A stretch of 64,000 nucleotides of DNA from Microvirga aerilata (GCF_016743775.1 NZ_JAEQMY010000002.1:153798-217797), one strand, 5' to 3'. Positions 27,418 to 38,931 are shown, counted from the stretch's first letter. Made by a program: numbers and translations. The notes: generated by a model from the sequence alone, not told the origin.

Positions 27418-28068
27418 TCAGGCCGCATCGAGCCACGTGAAGCGGACCGGATAGCCCTCTCCGTCGAGCAGCGCGGCTGCCTCGTAAAGGGGCAGCCCCA
27501 CGACGTTGGAATAGGAGCCGACGAGCTTCACCACGAAGGTTCCGGCCAGCCCCTGAATGGCATAGCCGCCGGCCTTTCCTCGCCATTCGCCCGAGGCGAG
27601 ATACCGCTCGAACTCGTCCCGGGACAGGCGCTTGAAGCGCACCCGCGTTTCCACAAGGCGCTCGCGGATCGTGTCCTTGGGGGTGATCAGGCAAACGGAG
27701 GTGTAGACCCGGTGGGCGCGGCCTGAGAGCAGGCGCAGGCAGCCGGCTGCCTCGTCCACCACTTCGGCCTTGGGGAGAACGCGCTTGCCGACCACCACCA
27801 CGGTATCGGCGGAGAGAATGTAGGAATCCTTGAGGTCGTCGCGGCTGCGGGCGGCCTTGCGGGCTACCTCGGCCTTCGAGCGGGCGAGGCGCTTGGCAAG
27901 TTCCTTGGCGCTCTCGTTCTTCAGGGGCGTCTCATCCACATCGGCGGGCAGGAGCGCATCCGGCTCGATTCCGGCCTGCTGCAGGAGAGCCAAGCGACGG
28001 GGCGAAGCGGACGCGAGAATGAGCTTCGGACGCCAGCCGGAATTCGACACCTCGGAAGAAGACGCCAC
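27418..28068 (-). CDS. maf: Maf-like nucleotide pyrophosphatase
   Basis: About 216 aa. Maf proteins hydrolyse non-canonical or uridine/thymidine triphosphates and are linked to division arrest. [22 protein letters not shown] is the N-terminal family motif, with [18 protein letters not shown] and [16 protein letters not shown] further on. The start is uncertain: there is no ATG before the core. GTG at 28068 with GGAGAG upstream is my choice; GTG at 28080 or 28113 are alternatives. It is followed by yacG. Confidence 0.9.
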   Translation of the reverse strand: MASSSEVSNSGWRPKLILASASPRRLALLQQAGIEPDALLPADVDETPLKNESAKELAKRLARSKAEVARKAARSRDDLKDSYILSADTVVVVGKRVLPKAEVVDEAAGCLRLLSGRAHRVYTSVCLITPKDTIRERLVETRVRFKRLSRDEFERYLASGEWRGKAGGYAIQGLAGTFVVKLVGSYSNVVGLPLYEAAALLDGEGYPVRFTWLDAA

Positions 28069-28167
28069 TTTTCTCTCCACACTCCAGGATCCCGCCGGAT
28101 CCTTCGAGAACACTCACAGGGGCATAGGGCTACGCCCGGTCACAACATGGCACCGGACGCGAACGAA

Positions 28168-29016
28168 TCAAGCAAGAGGCGTCTCCTGCTCGGACGGAGC
28201 TTGGCGGGCCTCTGCGGCCTGCATGGCATCGGCACGCGCGAGCTGCCGATAGCGCATGACGCTGAACGGGATGGAGCCCAGGAAGCAGACCGTGATCACG
28301 GTCAGCATCTCGAACGGAAAGCTTACCAGCAGGCCGAAGGCCGCAACCGACAGAACGAAAATCGGCAGAACCCACTGGCGGGGAACCTTCAGGCCGATGG
28401 TCTTGCCCGAGTAGACAGGGATCGTGGACACCATCAGGAACGCAAGGCCCAGCAGATAGACCAGCGCGATGGGTGCCGCCGCCGCCCCCACGGAAACCCC
28501 GAGGAAGGACAGGTAGAGCGGCAGCATCGAGGTCAGAGCGCCTGCGGGCGCCGGCATGCCGGTAAAGAAGTTTTTCTTCCACTCCGGGCGATGAGGATCG
28601 TCCAGCATCACGTTGAAGCGCGCCAGGCGCAGGGCCATGGCGATGGCGAAGACCAGAACCGCGATCCAGCCGAGGGCCTTCAACTCGTTCAGCAGGAAGC
28701 TGTAGAGGATAAGGGCCGGCGTCACGCCGAAATTGACGAAGTCGGCGAGGGAGTCGAGTTCCGCGCCGAAACGCGATGTGCCCTTCAGGAGACGGGCGAC
28801 CCGGCCGTCGACGCCGTCCAGGAAAGCCGCCGCCACGATGGCGATGACCGCCGGCTCGTAGCGCCCCTCGAAGGCGAGCCTGATCGCCGTGAGCCCCAGG
28901 CAGAGGGCGATCAGGGTGATGATGTTGGGAACGATGACGCGGAACGGGACGGGCTTGAAGAGCCGCTTGCGCGGCTCGTCCGGGTCCGGGGCGAAGGGGG
29001 GGAAAAGATCGCTCAT
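28168..29016 (-). CDS. pssA: CDP-diacylglycerol-serine O-phosphatidyltransferase
   Basis: 282 aa membrane enzyme making phosphatidylserine from CDP-diacylglycerol and serine. The CDP-alcohol phosphotransferase motif is complete: LDGVDGRVARLLKGTSRFGAELDSLADFVNFG. About eight hydrophobic segments follow. ATG 29016 is preferred; an in-frame upstream ATG would add 31 residues unlike the family. It lies 135 bp after psd, which uses its product. Confidence 0.95.
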   Translation of the reverse strand: MSDLFPPFAPDPDEPRKRLFKPVPFRVIVPNIITLIALCLGLTAIRLAFEGRYEPAVIAIVAAAFLDGVDGRVARLLKGTSRFGAELDSLADFVNFGVTPALILYSFLLNELKALGWIAVLVFAIAMALRLARFNVMLDDPHRPEWKKNFFTGMPAPAGALTSMLPLYLSFLGVSVGAAAAPIALVYLLGLAFLMVSTIPVYSGKTIGLKVPRQWVLPIFVLSVAAFGLLVSFPFEMLTVITVCFLGSIPFSVMRYRQLARADAMQAAEARQAPSEQETPLA

Positions 29017-29151
29017 GGCGTGAAATCTAGGGTTTGCCAGCTTGACAGGCAAGTTTGCTCGGAGGTGTTTCCCTGTGCATGGAAACACCTCTTCGCTTTG
29101 TTGCACCACGTTTTTTGGCGACGAGCCGGGGCCGCTTCGCCGGAAAGTGCT

Positions 29152-29853
29152 TTATCCAACCCGGTACTGCCGGGCAGGCTCGTTCGCCGTGAGGTCGGCC
29201 AGCACCGTCTCGCCCGCAACCGCGGTCTGGCCGAGACCGACGAGCACCTGGGCGCTCATGGGCACGTAGATGTCGAGCCGCGATCCGAAACGGATCAGGC
29301 CGAAGCGCTCGCCGGTGCTCAACGCTTCGCCCACCTTGACGAAGGACACGATCCGGCGCGCCACCAGACCGGCGATCTGGACGACGCCGATCTTGGTGCT
29401 TGCCGTCTCGATGACGAGGGCATTGCGCTCGTTGTCCTCGCTTGCCTTGTCGAGCTCGGCGTTGAGGAAGAGGCCTGGCGTGTAGAGAATCTGGGTGATC
29501 CGTCCGGTGACCGGCGCACGGTTCACGTGGCAGTCGAACACGTTCATGAAGACCGAGATGCGGGTCATCGGCTCGGCCGGCAGATCGAGCTCGGCCGGGG
29601 GGACCGCGGTGGTGATCAGGTTCACCCGGCCATCGGCCGGCGACACCACGAGGCCTTCGCGGATCGGCGTCACCCGCGGGGGATCGCGGAAGAAGTAGCA
29701 GACCCACACAGTCAGGATCGTGCCGATCCAGCCCAGGGGCGACCACAGCCACGCCAGGACGATCGTCGCAAACAGCGCGATCAGGATGAAGGGATAACCC
29801 TCCTTGTGGATCGGCACGAAGATGCGGCGCATCGATTCCAGGATATCGGTCAT
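29152..29853 (-). CDS. psd: Phosphatidylserine decarboxylase
   Basis: 233 aa short-form proenzyme that makes phosphatidylethanolamine. An N-terminal membrane stretch ([28 protein letters not shown]) precedes VSPADGRV and [14 protein letters not shown]. The self-cleavage site is Gly-Ser in [13 protein letters not shown] near residue 190, where Ser becomes the pyruvoyl group. Together with pssA it forms the usual two-gene phospholipid unit. Confidence 0.95.
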   Translation of the reverse strand: MTDILESMRRIFVPIHKEGYPFILIALFATIVLAWLWSPLGWIGTILTVWVCYFFRDPPRVTPIREGLVVSPADGRVNLITTAVPPAELDLPAEPMTRISVFMNVFDCHVNRAPVTGRITQILYTPGLFLNAELDKASEDNERNALVIETASTKIGVVQIAGLVARRIVSFVKVGEALSTGERFGLIRFGSRLDIYVPMSAQVLVGLGQTAVAGETVLADLTANEPARQYRVG

Positions 29854-30020
29854 ATTATCTCAAGCCTTCAGAGCGCCAGCGCATCGTGCGGGAAAGTGGA
29901 TCCGGTTTCCCGCAGCAACGATGCGCCAAGCTAAAAATAAGTGTCGGAGGGGTCTCAAAAGTGGAAACCGCTTATGGGACCGATACCTCAAGGTGGGGAT
30001 GGCAGGCGGAAGGGTTTCCG

Positions 30021-31940
30021 TCAACCTGCCACGCCTTCGCTTTCCTCCACCTGCTCCGCCTCTTCCGCTCGCTTGAGGGCTTCGCGAGCCTGATCGGCCT
30101 CGCGCTGGCGGTTCCACATGGCGGCATAGACCCCGCCGAGGCTCAGCAGGCTCGCATGGTTGCCCCGCTCGACGACGCGGCCCTGATCGAGCACGATGAT
30201 CTCGTCGGCTCCGATCACTGTGGACAGGCGATGGGCGATCACCAGGGTGGTGCGCCCGCGGCTGACCCGATCGAGAGCGTCCTGGATTTCCTTCTCGGTG
30301 AAGGTGTCCAGGGCAGAGGTCGCCTCGTCGAGCACCAGGATCGGGGGGCTTTTGAGGATCGTCCGGGCAATGGCGACGCGCTGCTTCTCGCCGCCGGAGA
30401 GCTTGAGGCCGCGCTCGCCCACGGGCGTGTCGTAGCCCTCAGGCAACTGGGCGATGAAGCGGTCGATCTGGGCGAGGCGGGCCGCCTCCTTCATTTCTTC
30501 AGGAGTCGCATCCCATCGACCGTACTGGATGTTGTAGCCGATGGTGTCGTTGAAGAGCACCGTGTCCTGCGGCACCATGCCGATGACCTTGCGCAGGGAT
30601 GCCTGCTGCACATCGGCGATGTTCTGGCCATCGATGAGGATGCGGCCGCTGGTGGGCTCGTAGAAGCGGAACAGCAGGCGGGAGATGGTGGACTTGCCGG
30701 CGCCCGAAGGGCCGACGATAGCCACCGTGTGCCCTGCCGGAACCTCGAAGCTTACGCCTTTCAGGATGGGACGCTCGGGAATATAGGCGAAATGCACGTC
30801 CTCGAAGCGCACCACGCCTTGCGCCGCCTGGAGCGGCTTGGCGCCCGGCTTGTCCTGGATCTCGGGGTTGCGGTCGATCACGGCGAACATGTCGTCGATG
30901 TCGATGAGGGCCTGCTTGATCTCGCGATAAAGCATTCCCATGAAGTTCAGCGGGATATAAAGCTGCACCAGCATGGCATTGACGAGCACGAAGCTGCCGA
31001 TGGAAACCCGCCCCGCCATGATGTCCCGCGCCGCCAGGACCATCACGATGGCCATGCCGATGGAGAAGATCACCGCCTGGCCCGCGTTGAGAACGGCAAG
31101 CGACGTATAGGTCTGGGTCGAGGCCCTCTCGAACTTCTCCATGGAGCGGTCGTAGCGGGCGGTTTCCCGCTGCTCGGCGCCGAAATATTTCACGGTCTCG
31201 TAGTTCAGGAGCGAGTCGACTGCCTTGGTGTTGGCGTCCGTGTCGGAATCGTTCATCTGCTTGCGGATCGAGATCCGCCACTGGGTGGCCTTGTAGGTAT
31301 AGGCGAGGTAGACGACCACCATCACGAGAACGACCAGGGAATAGATCCAGTCGAATTCCCAGGCCAGGATGCCCAGGACGAGCAGGAACTCCAGGATCGT
31401 CGGCAGGAGGGTGAGCACCACCAGACGCGACAGCTCCTCGATCCCCTCCCGGCCGCGCTCCAGCACGCGGGTCAGGCCGCCGGTCTTGCGTTCCAGGTGG
31501 AAGCGCAGGGAGAGGCGGTGCATGTGCTCGAAGGTCTGCAGCGCCAGCTTGCGCACCGCATGCATGGCAACCTTGGCGAACAGGCCGTCACGAACCTGCG
31601 TGAGCACGGCCATGAGGATGCGGGTGACGCCGTAAACCAGGGTGAGGAGGATCGGCGCCCGCCAGAGCCAGGAGCCGGCGGTCGCCGCTGCCTCGGTCGG
31701 CTGATTGCCGTTGCTCGTGACGGCCACGAGCGCGTCCGTCGCCCATTTGAAGGCGAACGGCGTCACCATGGTTACCCCCTTCGCCACGAGGAGCAGGCCG
31801 AAGGCCAGGAAGACGCGCCGCTGGAGATCCGGGCGCCCGTGAGGCCATAGATAGGGCCACAGCTTCTTCCAGGTAGCAGCCAAGCCGTTTGGCTTCGGCG
31901 CGGCGGCGCTCGTCGACGGGACGGCGGTGGAGGGAGGCAT
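30021..31940 (-). CDS. Atm1-type ABC exporter (fused permease-ATPase)
   Basis: 639 aa half-transporter with six membrane helices (about 35-320) and one ATPase domain: Walker A GPSGAGKST, signature KLSGGEKQR, Walker B ILVLDEATSALD. NYETVKYFGAEQRE is diagnostic for the Atm1/ABCB7/HMT1 group, which exports glutathione-linked metal or sulfur species. ATG at 31940 is preferred over GTG 60 bp upstream. The C-terminus is acidic and helical (EALKRAEEAEQVEESE). It may contribute to metal detoxification or Fe-S homeostasis. Confidence 0.92.
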   Translation of the reverse strand: MPPSTAVPSTSAAAPKPNGLAATWKKLWPYLWPHGRPDLQRRVFLAFGLLLVAKGVTMVTPFAFKWATDALVAVTSNGNQPTEAAATAGSWLWRAPILLTLVYGVTRILMAVLTQVRDGLFAKVAMHAVRKLALQTFEHMHRLSLRFHLERKTGGLTRVLERGREGIEELSRLVVLTLLPTILEFLLVLGILAWEFDWIYSLVVLVMVVVYLAYTYKATQWRISIRKQMNDSDTDANTKAVDSLLNYETVKYFGAEQRETARYDRSMEKFERASTQTYTSLAVLNAGQAVIFSIGMAIVMVLAARDIMAGRVSIGSFVLVNAMLVQLYIPLNFMGMLYREIKQALIDIDDMFAVIDRNPEIQDKPGAKPLQAAQGVVRFEDVHFAYIPERPILKGVSFEVPAGHTVAIVGPSGAGKSTISRLLFRFYEPTSGRILIDGQNIADVQQASLRKVIGMVPQDTVLFNDTIGYNIQYGRWDATPEEMKEAARLAQIDRFIAQLPEGYDTPVGERGLKLSGGEKQRVAIARTILKSPPILVLDEATSALDTFTEKEIQDALDRVSRGRTTLVIAHRLSTVIGADEIIVLDQGRVVERGNHASLLSLGGVYAAMWNRQREADQAREALKRAEEAEQVEESEGVAG

Positions 31941-32045
31941 ACGCGAGAATCCGGTTGAAAGGTTGGACCTCGATATAGTCGATCGGCGAGGTGAATTCAC
32001 CCCGCATCCGCATTTGTTCGACGGCGATAGGCCCGTGACGGCAGA

Positions 32046-33353
32046 TTAGTTGCTCTTGGGCTCCTGATCGCCGGGCAGGACGAAGACCTGCCCCGGATAG
32101 ATCAGGTTGGGATTGCGGATCTGCTCCTGGTTCGCGCCGTAGATCATCGTGTACCGGAAACCCTTGCCGTATATCCGCTGGCTGATGCGCCAAAGATTGT
32201 CGCCGCGGGACACAAGAGCCGTATTGATGCTGGGGATCACAACCGTTCCGGCATCGGCGACCTGCCCGCTGGGCAGGGCCGAGGCCACTTCGCGGCGGGC
32301 CTGCGGCTGGGCGGCTGCGGGGCTAGGCGCGGTCGAGCGACCGGCCACCTGCGGCTGTGGCTGCACTGCCGCCACCTGCGCGGGCACGTTGAAGCCGACC
32401 TCGGCCCGGGACTTCACCTGTCCCGAAACCGGATCCACGTCGTCGAGGCGGATCCGGTAGTCGCCAGGCTTCACCCCTGTGCCGATGGAGAAGGACACCT
32501 TGCCGTCCCCGCCGGAGCCGCCGGGAGCGATGAAGCTTTCGTTCAGATACAGGCGGACGGTGGCACCAGGCGCCGACAGGCCGGACACGAACAGCCTGCC
32601 CTCCTCCGCCTCGACGGTCACGATCTTGATTTCCGGACGGGCGGTCGGCTGCGCGGGAGGAGCCGGGGGAGAAACCGGCGGCGCGGCGCCGGCCTGCTGC
32701 TGGGCCGGAGGCGCGGCAGGCTTGTCTTCCGCAGTCTTGGCGTCCGGGACGGGCGCCTCGGCCACCTTGGGCTCCGGCGGCTCGGGGTTGGACAGGATCA
32801 CGGTGGGCTTGTCGGGGGACGTCAGGGTCACGAGAGGCCGCGTCTTGGCATCGGTGATGACCACCGTCACGTTCTGTTCGGAGCGCTGGCGGGCTCCGTC
32901 AGGAGCAATGGATTGCAGCGCCACCTGATGGGATCCCGGTGGCAGGGGCGGCGGTACGATCGCGAAGAGGCCAGAGGCATCGGCGACCGCACGGGCGTGA
33001 ACCTGATCGCCCCTGAGAAGCTCGATGGTTGCCCCCGGCGCCGCACGGCCGGCGATCACGCTCTCGCCGTCCGGCTCGACGCGCACCAGGTCGAAGGTGG
33101 GGATGATGGGAGCGTCGCGCGGTGGAGCCGGCGGTGCATTCGGCGCGGGAGGCGCCGGCAGGGCCGCCTGCTGACCCGGCGCACTGGACACTGGGGCTGA
33201 TGGCTGGGCCGGCTGAACCGGAGCCGAGGCCTGGGAAGATGCCGGCTGATCCGACCAGGACCAGTAGAATACGCCAAGGAGAACCGCCACGACGGCTGCG
33301 GCGGCAGCCCCGAGAAGCGCGATCGTTCCTTTGATCTCTTTTGGGTGCGCCAT
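32046..33353 (-). CDS. LysM domain protein with N-terminal membrane anchor
   Basis: 435 aa. One transmembrane helix (GTIALLGAAAAAVVAVLLGVFYW, about 9-31) is followed by a Pro/Ala-rich spacer, two Ig-like beta domains (IAGRAAPGATIELLRGDQVHARAVADASGLF and VSGLSAPGATVRLYLNESFIAPGG), a second low-complexity spacer and a C-terminal LysM motif (VSRGDNLWRISQRIYGKGFRYTMIYGANQEQIRNPNLIYPGQVFVLP) that binds peptidoglycan. It is probably a periplasmic envelope protein. ATG 33353 is chosen; an in-frame ATG 33 bp upstream is possible. Confidence 0.88.
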   Translation of the reverse strand: MAHPKEIKGTIALLGAAAAAVVAVLLGVFYWSWSDQPASSQASAPVQPAQPSAPVSSAPGQQAALPAPPAPNAPPAPPRDAPIIPTFDLVRVEPDGESVIAGRAAPGATIELLRGDQVHARAVADASGLFAIVPPPLPPGSHQVALQSIAPDGARQRSEQNVTVVITDAKTRPLVTLTSPDKPTVILSNPEPPEPKVAEAPVPDAKTAEDKPAAPPAQQQAGAAPPVSPPAPPAQPTARPEIKIVTVEAEEGRLFVSGLSAPGATVRLYLNESFIAPGGSGGDGKVSFSIGTGVKPGDYRIRLDDVDPVSGQVKSRAEVGFNVPAQVAAVQPQPQVAGRSTAPSPAAAQPQARREVASALPSGQVADAGTVVIPSINTALVSRGDNLWRISQRIYGKGFRYTMIYGANQEQIRNPNLIYPGQVFVLPGDQEPKSN

Positions 33354-33432
33354 GACGCTTTTTCTCAACCGGGCACTTTCCGCCATTTAAACCGTTTATC
33401 TTTCAAAAGGCTACGGCCATAAAGGACAAAAT

Positions 33433-34089
33433 ATGCTCTACGACTCAGCGCGGGAAGCTCCCCGCTCCCCCGAAATTTCCATGGCAGCCATCAAACCCAT
33501 CAAATCCATCTGCGTCTATTGCGGCTCCGGCTTCGGCGGCGATCCCATTTTCACCGAAAATGCGGCGGCACTGGGCCGTTCCATGGCCGAGCAGGGGATC
33601 AACCTTGTCTATGGAGGCGGCAATGTCGGCCTCATGGGCACCGTCGCTCAATCGGTCCTCGACCACGGCGGTTATGTCACAGGAATCATCCCGGATTTCC
33701 TGAAGTCACGCGAGAAGCTTTTGGACGATGTGCAGGAAACCATCGTGGTTCCCGACATGCACACCCGCAAGCGCCTGATGTTCGAGAAGGCCGACGCCTT
33801 CGTGGCCCTGCCGGGCGGGATCGGCACCCTGGAAGAACTCGTCGAGCAGATGACCTGGTCGCAGCTCGGCCGGCACACCAAGCCGATCCTGATGCTCAGC
33901 ACCAAAGGTTTCTGGAAGCCGCTTCTCACCCTGATCGCCCATATGCGCGAGCAGGGCTTCATCCGGCCCGGCCTGGAGCTGAACTATCTCGTGGCGGAAC
34001 GGGTCGAAGAGGTGATCCCGATGATGGAAGCCGCCGCCCGACGGGTGGGCATCGTGAGCAACGAAGAGGCTATTGAGAGCCAGTTTTAA
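33433..34089 (+). CDS. LOG family protein (TIGR00730)
   Basis: 218 aa Rossmann-fold enzyme. VYGGGNVGLMGTVA and LPGGIGTLEELVEQMTW (PGGxGTxxE) are the LOG signatures of cytokinin riboside 5'-monophosphate phosphoribohydrolases, which in bacteria more generally act on AMP-like nucleotides. AAAGGACAAAAT lies before ATG 33433; ATG 33481 is an alternative start closer to the conserved core. It is transcribed divergently from the LysM gene. Confidence 0.9.
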   Translation: MLYDSAREAPRSPEISMAAIKPIKSICVYCGSGFGGDPIFTENAAALGRSMAEQGINLVYGGGNVGLMGTVAQSVLDHGGYVTGIIPDFLKSREKLLDDVQETIVVPDMHTRKRLMFEKADAFVALPGGIGTLEELVEQMTWSQLGRHTKPILMLSTKGFWKPLLTLIAHMREQGFIRPGLELNYLVAERVEEVIPMMEAAARRVGIVSNEEAIESQF

Positions 34090-34111
34090 GCGCAAAGGCG
34101 ATCTTGATGCC

Positions 34112-34351
34112 TTACCGGCGGAGCTGTTCTTTGCAGGCAGCTCCGTCTCGGCCTTTATCGAGGATACGGTCCAGCACCCTAAAGGCCAGCAAGATAACGG
34201 CTAGGCAGACTGCGAAAGTGATCTCAAATCCCCAGTCCATATCGAGAAGGCCAGCGAACTCCGCCCCCACGACGACTGAAGGCAGCGCCAGACCGACAAG
34301 CAGCAAAATCAATCTGGCCTTTGCTACAGGGGAATTGAGAAGATGCATCAT
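34112..34351 (-). CDS. Small membrane protein, 79 aa
   Basis: Begins MMHLLNSPVAKARLILLLVGLALPSVVVGAEFAGL and has two hydrophobic helices (about 12-32 and 42-60) and a basic tail. AAAGGAGG lies immediately before two adjacent ATGs (34351 and 34348). A much longer reading of the same frame upstream is a shadow. The family is not recognised. Confidence 0.65.
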   Translation of the reverse strand: MMHLLNSPVAKARLILLLVGLALPSVVVGAEFAGLLDMDWGFEITFAVCLAVILLAFRVLDRILDKGRDGAACKEQLRR

Positions 34352-34428
34352 GACCTCCTTTACGTTTCTATTATAACGTAAAGGTAGCCGATTGTTGCCT
34401 CGCCCCGGCGCCGGTGCGCGATGTGGTT

Positions 34429-34878
34429 CTACCCTGCCCGGGACAGGACGAGGCCGCCCAGGATCATGCCTGCCGCGACAAGCCGCTGCCACGTGATCGC
34501 TTGGACGGGGATCCCGAAGGCTCCCACCGCGTCCAGGACCAGCGCCGCCGCCACCTGCCCAAAGATCAGGGCCGCCACGGTGCTGACCACGCCGAGCTGC
34601 GGAACGCCCCAGATCACGACCGCGACATAGAACGCTCCCAGAAAGCCACCGAGCCAGGACCACCAGGGGGCCGAGGCCATTGCGCCGCCCGATGGCCAAG
34701 CGCCCCTGAAGGCGCTGATCACCCCCAGAACGACAAAGCCGATCCCGAACGAGATGCAGGCCGCCAGCACCGGGTCGCCAAGCGTCCGTGCCAGCGCCGC
34801 ATTGATGGGCGCTTGGGCAGCGAGAAAGATGCCGCCGAGCACGATGCCCAGGAGAGGCAGCAGAATCGAAAGGGTCAT
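34429..34878 (-). CDS. DMT-superfamily membrane protein, YdcZ (DUF606) type
   Basis: 149 aa with five hydrophobic segments. LAAQAPINAALARTLGDPVLAACISFGIG near the N-terminus and GQVAAALVLDAVGAFGIPVQAITWQRLVAAGMILGGLVLSR at the end are typical of the YdcZ/DUF606 half-size transporters. The substrate is unknown. It lies 37 bp beyond the cimA stop on the same strand. Confidence 0.88.
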   Translation of the reverse strand: MTLSILLPLLGIVLGGIFLAAQAPINAALARTLGDPVLAACISFGIGFVVLGVISAFRGAWPSGGAMASAPWWSWLGGFLGAFYVAVVIWGVPQLGVVSTVAALIFGQVAAALVLDAVGAFGIPVQAITWQRLVAAGMILGGLVLSRAG

Positions 34879-34915
34879 GGGTTGGCCTGCGCCGGAGATC
34901 GTGGTGGCGCCTGAT

Positions 34916-36511
34916 CTAGAGCGCCGCTCCGCCCTTCAAAAGCTTGTAGATCATGGAGTCGGTGAGCGCCTGGAACGAGGCGTCGATGATGTTGGGCGAA
35001 ACGCCGATGGTGGTCCAGCGCTCTCCCGATCCATCGGTGAACTCGATCAGGACGCGCGTCACGGCGTCCGAGCCGCCCTGGTAGATGCGCACCTTGTAGT
35101 CCACCAGCTCCAGATCCTGGATCAGGTTCTGATACTTGCCGAGATCCTTGCGCAGGGCCACGTCCAGCGCGTTTACCGGGCCGTTGCCTTCGGCCGCCGA
35201 GATCAGCACCTCGTCGCCTACGCGCACCTTCACGATGGCTTCCGAGGCGGTGACGAGTTCGCCGACCGCGTTGAAGCGGCGCTCCACGTTGACCGAGAAG
35301 CGCTCCACGTCGAAGAAAGCCGGCACCTCCCCCAGCATGCGCTTGACAAGCACGTAGAAGGAGGCGTCCGCGCCTTCGAACGCAAAACCCTCGGCTTCCT
35401 TGCGCTTCACCTCGTCGAGCACGCGACCGATGCGCGGGTCGCCCTTTTCGAGCGCGAAGCCGCAGCGCTTCAGCTCGGCCAGAATGTTGGATTGCCCGCC
35501 TTGGTCGGACACCAGGACCTTGCGCGCGTTGCCGACGATTTCCGGCTCCACATGCTCGTAGGTGCGCGGGTCCTTCAGCACGGCCGAGGCATGGATGCCG
35601 GCCTTGGTGGCAAAGGCGCTGGAGCCCACGAAGGGCGCGTGGCGGTTCGGCTGGCGGTTGAGGATCTCGTCCACCTGCCGGGACACATGGGTGAGCTGGC
35701 TTAAGCTCTCGTCGGTGACGCCGAGATCGAAGCGGGCGGCATAACCGTCCTTGAGCTTCAGGGCGCCGATCAGCGTGATCAGGTTGGCGTTGCCGCAGCG
35801 TTCGCCGAGGCCGTTGAGCGTGCCCTGGATGTGCCGGGCGCCTGCCTCAACGGCAGCAAGCGAGTTGGCGACCGCGCAGCCGCAATCGTCATGGGCGTGG
35901 ATGCCGATATGCGCGCCTGGTACATCTCTGGTAACAGTTGTCACAATCTCTGACACCTCATGGGGCAGCGTGCCGCCATTGGTGTCGCAGAGCACGACCC
36001 AGCGCGCGCCGGCCTCATAGGCGGCCCTGACGCAGGAGAGCGCGAAATCCGGATTGGCCTTGTAGCCGTCGAAGAAGTGCTCGCAGTCGACGATCACCTC
36101 GCGGCCTCGGGCAACGGCGGCCTCGACGCTGTCCTGGATGCCGGCGAGGTTGTCCTCGAGCGTCGTCTCGAGAGCCACATGGACATGATAGTCCCAGGCC
36201 TTGGCGACGAAGCAGATCGCATCGGCCTGCGCTTCGAGGAGCGCCGCGACGCCAGGATCGTTCGACACGGAGCGCCCTGCCCGCTTGGTCATGCCGAAAG
36301 CCGTGAATTTGGCGTTCTTCGTGCGCTTCTCGGAGAAGAAGGCGGTGTCGAGCGGATTCGCGCCCGGATAGCCGCCTTCCACGTAATCGATGCCGAGCCT
36401 ATCGAGAAGCGTGGCGACCGCCCGCTTGTCGTCCAGCGAGAAGTCGACCCCCGTGGTCTGCGCCCCGTCGCGCAGGGTGGTGTCGAAGAGATAGATCCGC
36501 TCGCGGCTCAT
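34916..36511 (-). CDS. cimA: Citramalate synthase
   Basis: 531 aa member of the isopropylmalate synthase superfamily that condenses pyruvate and acetyl-CoA to citramalate, giving a threonine-independent route to isoleucine. LFDTTLRDGAQTTGVDFS is the catalytic N-terminal motif, GIHAHDDCGCAVANSLAAVEAGA and GTLNGLGERCGNANL carry metal ligands, and the C-terminal 150 residues form the LeuA-type regulatory domain that usually binds isoleucine. The ATG at 36511 overlaps the stop of the GNAT gene upstream (ATGA). Confidence 0.93.
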   Translation of the reverse strand: MSRERIYLFDTTLRDGAQTTGVDFSLDDKRAVATLLDRLGIDYVEGGYPGANPLDTAFFSEKRTKNAKFTAFGMTKRAGRSVSNDPGVAALLEAQADAICFVAKAWDYHVHVALETTLEDNLAGIQDSVEAAVARGREVIVDCEHFFDGYKANPDFALSCVRAAYEAGARWVVLCDTNGGTLPHEVSEIVTTVTRDVPGAHIGIHAHDDCGCAVANSLAAVEAGARHIQGTLNGLGERCGNANLITLIGALKLKDGYAARFDLGVTDESLSQLTHVSRQVDEILNRQPNRHAPFVGSSAFATKAGIHASAVLKDPRTYEHVEPEIVGNARKVLVSDQGGQSNILAELKRCGFALEKGDPRIGRVLDEVKRKEAEGFAFEGADASFYVLVKRMLGEVPAFFDVERFSVNVERRFNAVGELVTASEAIVKVRVGDEVLISAAEGNGPVNALDVALRKDLGKYQNLIQDLELVDYKVRIYQGGSDAVTRVLIEFTDGSGERWTTIGVSPNIIDASFQALTDSMIYKLLKGGAAL

Positions 36512-37017
36512 GAGGACAGTTTCCGGTCTTCTTGCGGCGCGAGGCGCTTTTCCATGGTGGTGTTGGCCAGCCATTCATCGCCTAGGGAGAGCGTGGTGCG
36601 GCGCTGGGGCTGGAAGCCGTGTTTCTGGAAAAATGGCTGGGCGTTGTCGCTCACCTCCGCCACGAGCCGGGTCGCCCCGCGGGCGCCGGCCAGCTTCTCG
36701 ACAGCGGCGTAGAGCATCGTGCCGATCCCCTGTCCGGCCACGGCCGGATGCACGTGGAACAGCTCGATCAGCTCGTTGTCCTTGAGGCAAATGAAGCCCA
36801 CGGGCGAGCCTTCGACGGAGGCGATCAGGGTCAGGCCCTGGGTGAGCTTCTGGGCGAAGGATTCGTCCCCGGAGAGGGCCATCCAGGCTTCCTGCTGGCT
36901 CTCGCTGTAATCCTCGCCCGTCAGCTCCGCGATGCTCTCCTCGTAGATCTCGACGAGCACCGGCAGATCGGCCGGCAGAAAGGGGCGCAACCCCGGTTGC
37001 GGCATTGCCTGTCCCAT
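36508..37017 (-). CDS. GNAT family N-acetyltransferase
   Basis: 169 aa. LFHVHPAVAGQGIGTMLYAAVEKLAGARGATRLVAEVSDNAQPFFQKHGFQ is the complete acetyl-CoA-binding motif A/B. GGGAGAG precedes ATG 37017. It is translationally coupled to cimA by a four-base overlap; the acetyl-acceptor is unknown and a link to branched-chain amino-acid synthesis would be speculation. Confidence 0.9.
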   Translation of the reverse strand: MGQAMPQPGLRPFLPADLPVLVEIYEESIAELTGEDYSESQQEAWMALSGDESFAQKLTQGLTLIASVEGSPVGFICLKDNELIELFHVHPAVAGQGIGTMLYAAVEKLAGARGATRLVAEVSDNAQPFFQKHGFQPQRRTTLSLGDEWLANTTMEKRLAPQEDRKLSS

Positions 37018-37065
37018 CAGCGTGCTCTCCCATCGCTGCCTGTGCGGCCCATATGCCGCATGTCT

Positions 37066-37086
37066 TGGCCGGACTTGTCCCGGCCA
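37066..37086. repeat. Small palindrome
   Basis: TGGCCGG-ACTTGTC-CCGGCCA between cysS and the GNAT gene. It resembles the hairpin at 45625 and is probably a member of a short dispersed repeat family. Confidence 0.45.
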
Positions 37087-37168
37087 TCTCTGTTTGAGGA
37101 ACGCCACGCCTTCGGGATCGGGTTCACCGCCGCGAGGCCGGCGATGACGGTGGAGGATGTGCGGGCGT

Positions 37169-38638
<1,470 letters not shown>

Positions 38639-38931
38639 GAAACCAAGTCCCTGTCAGGCCGCAGGCCGGAAGGCGGTTTCGATCTTGGAATGAGAACGAG
38701 ACGGCTCCAGCCAGCGAAGTGCGCTAGCCGCAAATAATCCCGGAAATGAGGATCGTTGCCGTGTTCATACAGCCATCAATGCCTTTTCGGCCCAACGGCG
38801 TCAAGGTTTCCGATTCGGTAAGCATGTTTAATTTGCACAGCTGCATGAAACGCGTTCTGCCCAAGCGCGTTAGAGCTTTGTTCACGCACGCTCGTGGCAT
38901 AATAGCCCGAGTTCAAACAAAGAGGTCTACG

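Noticed and set aside
28147..31850. Very long plus-strand frames across pssA, psd and the ABC exporter
   Set aside because: All three minus-strand genes have intact catalytic motifs; the opposite frames are low-complexity (DRG, RHH) artefacts.
38878..38903. Sigma-70 promoter (TTGTTC ... CATAAT) before the small exported protein
   Set aside because: The spacer is only 14 bp, too short for a confident call.
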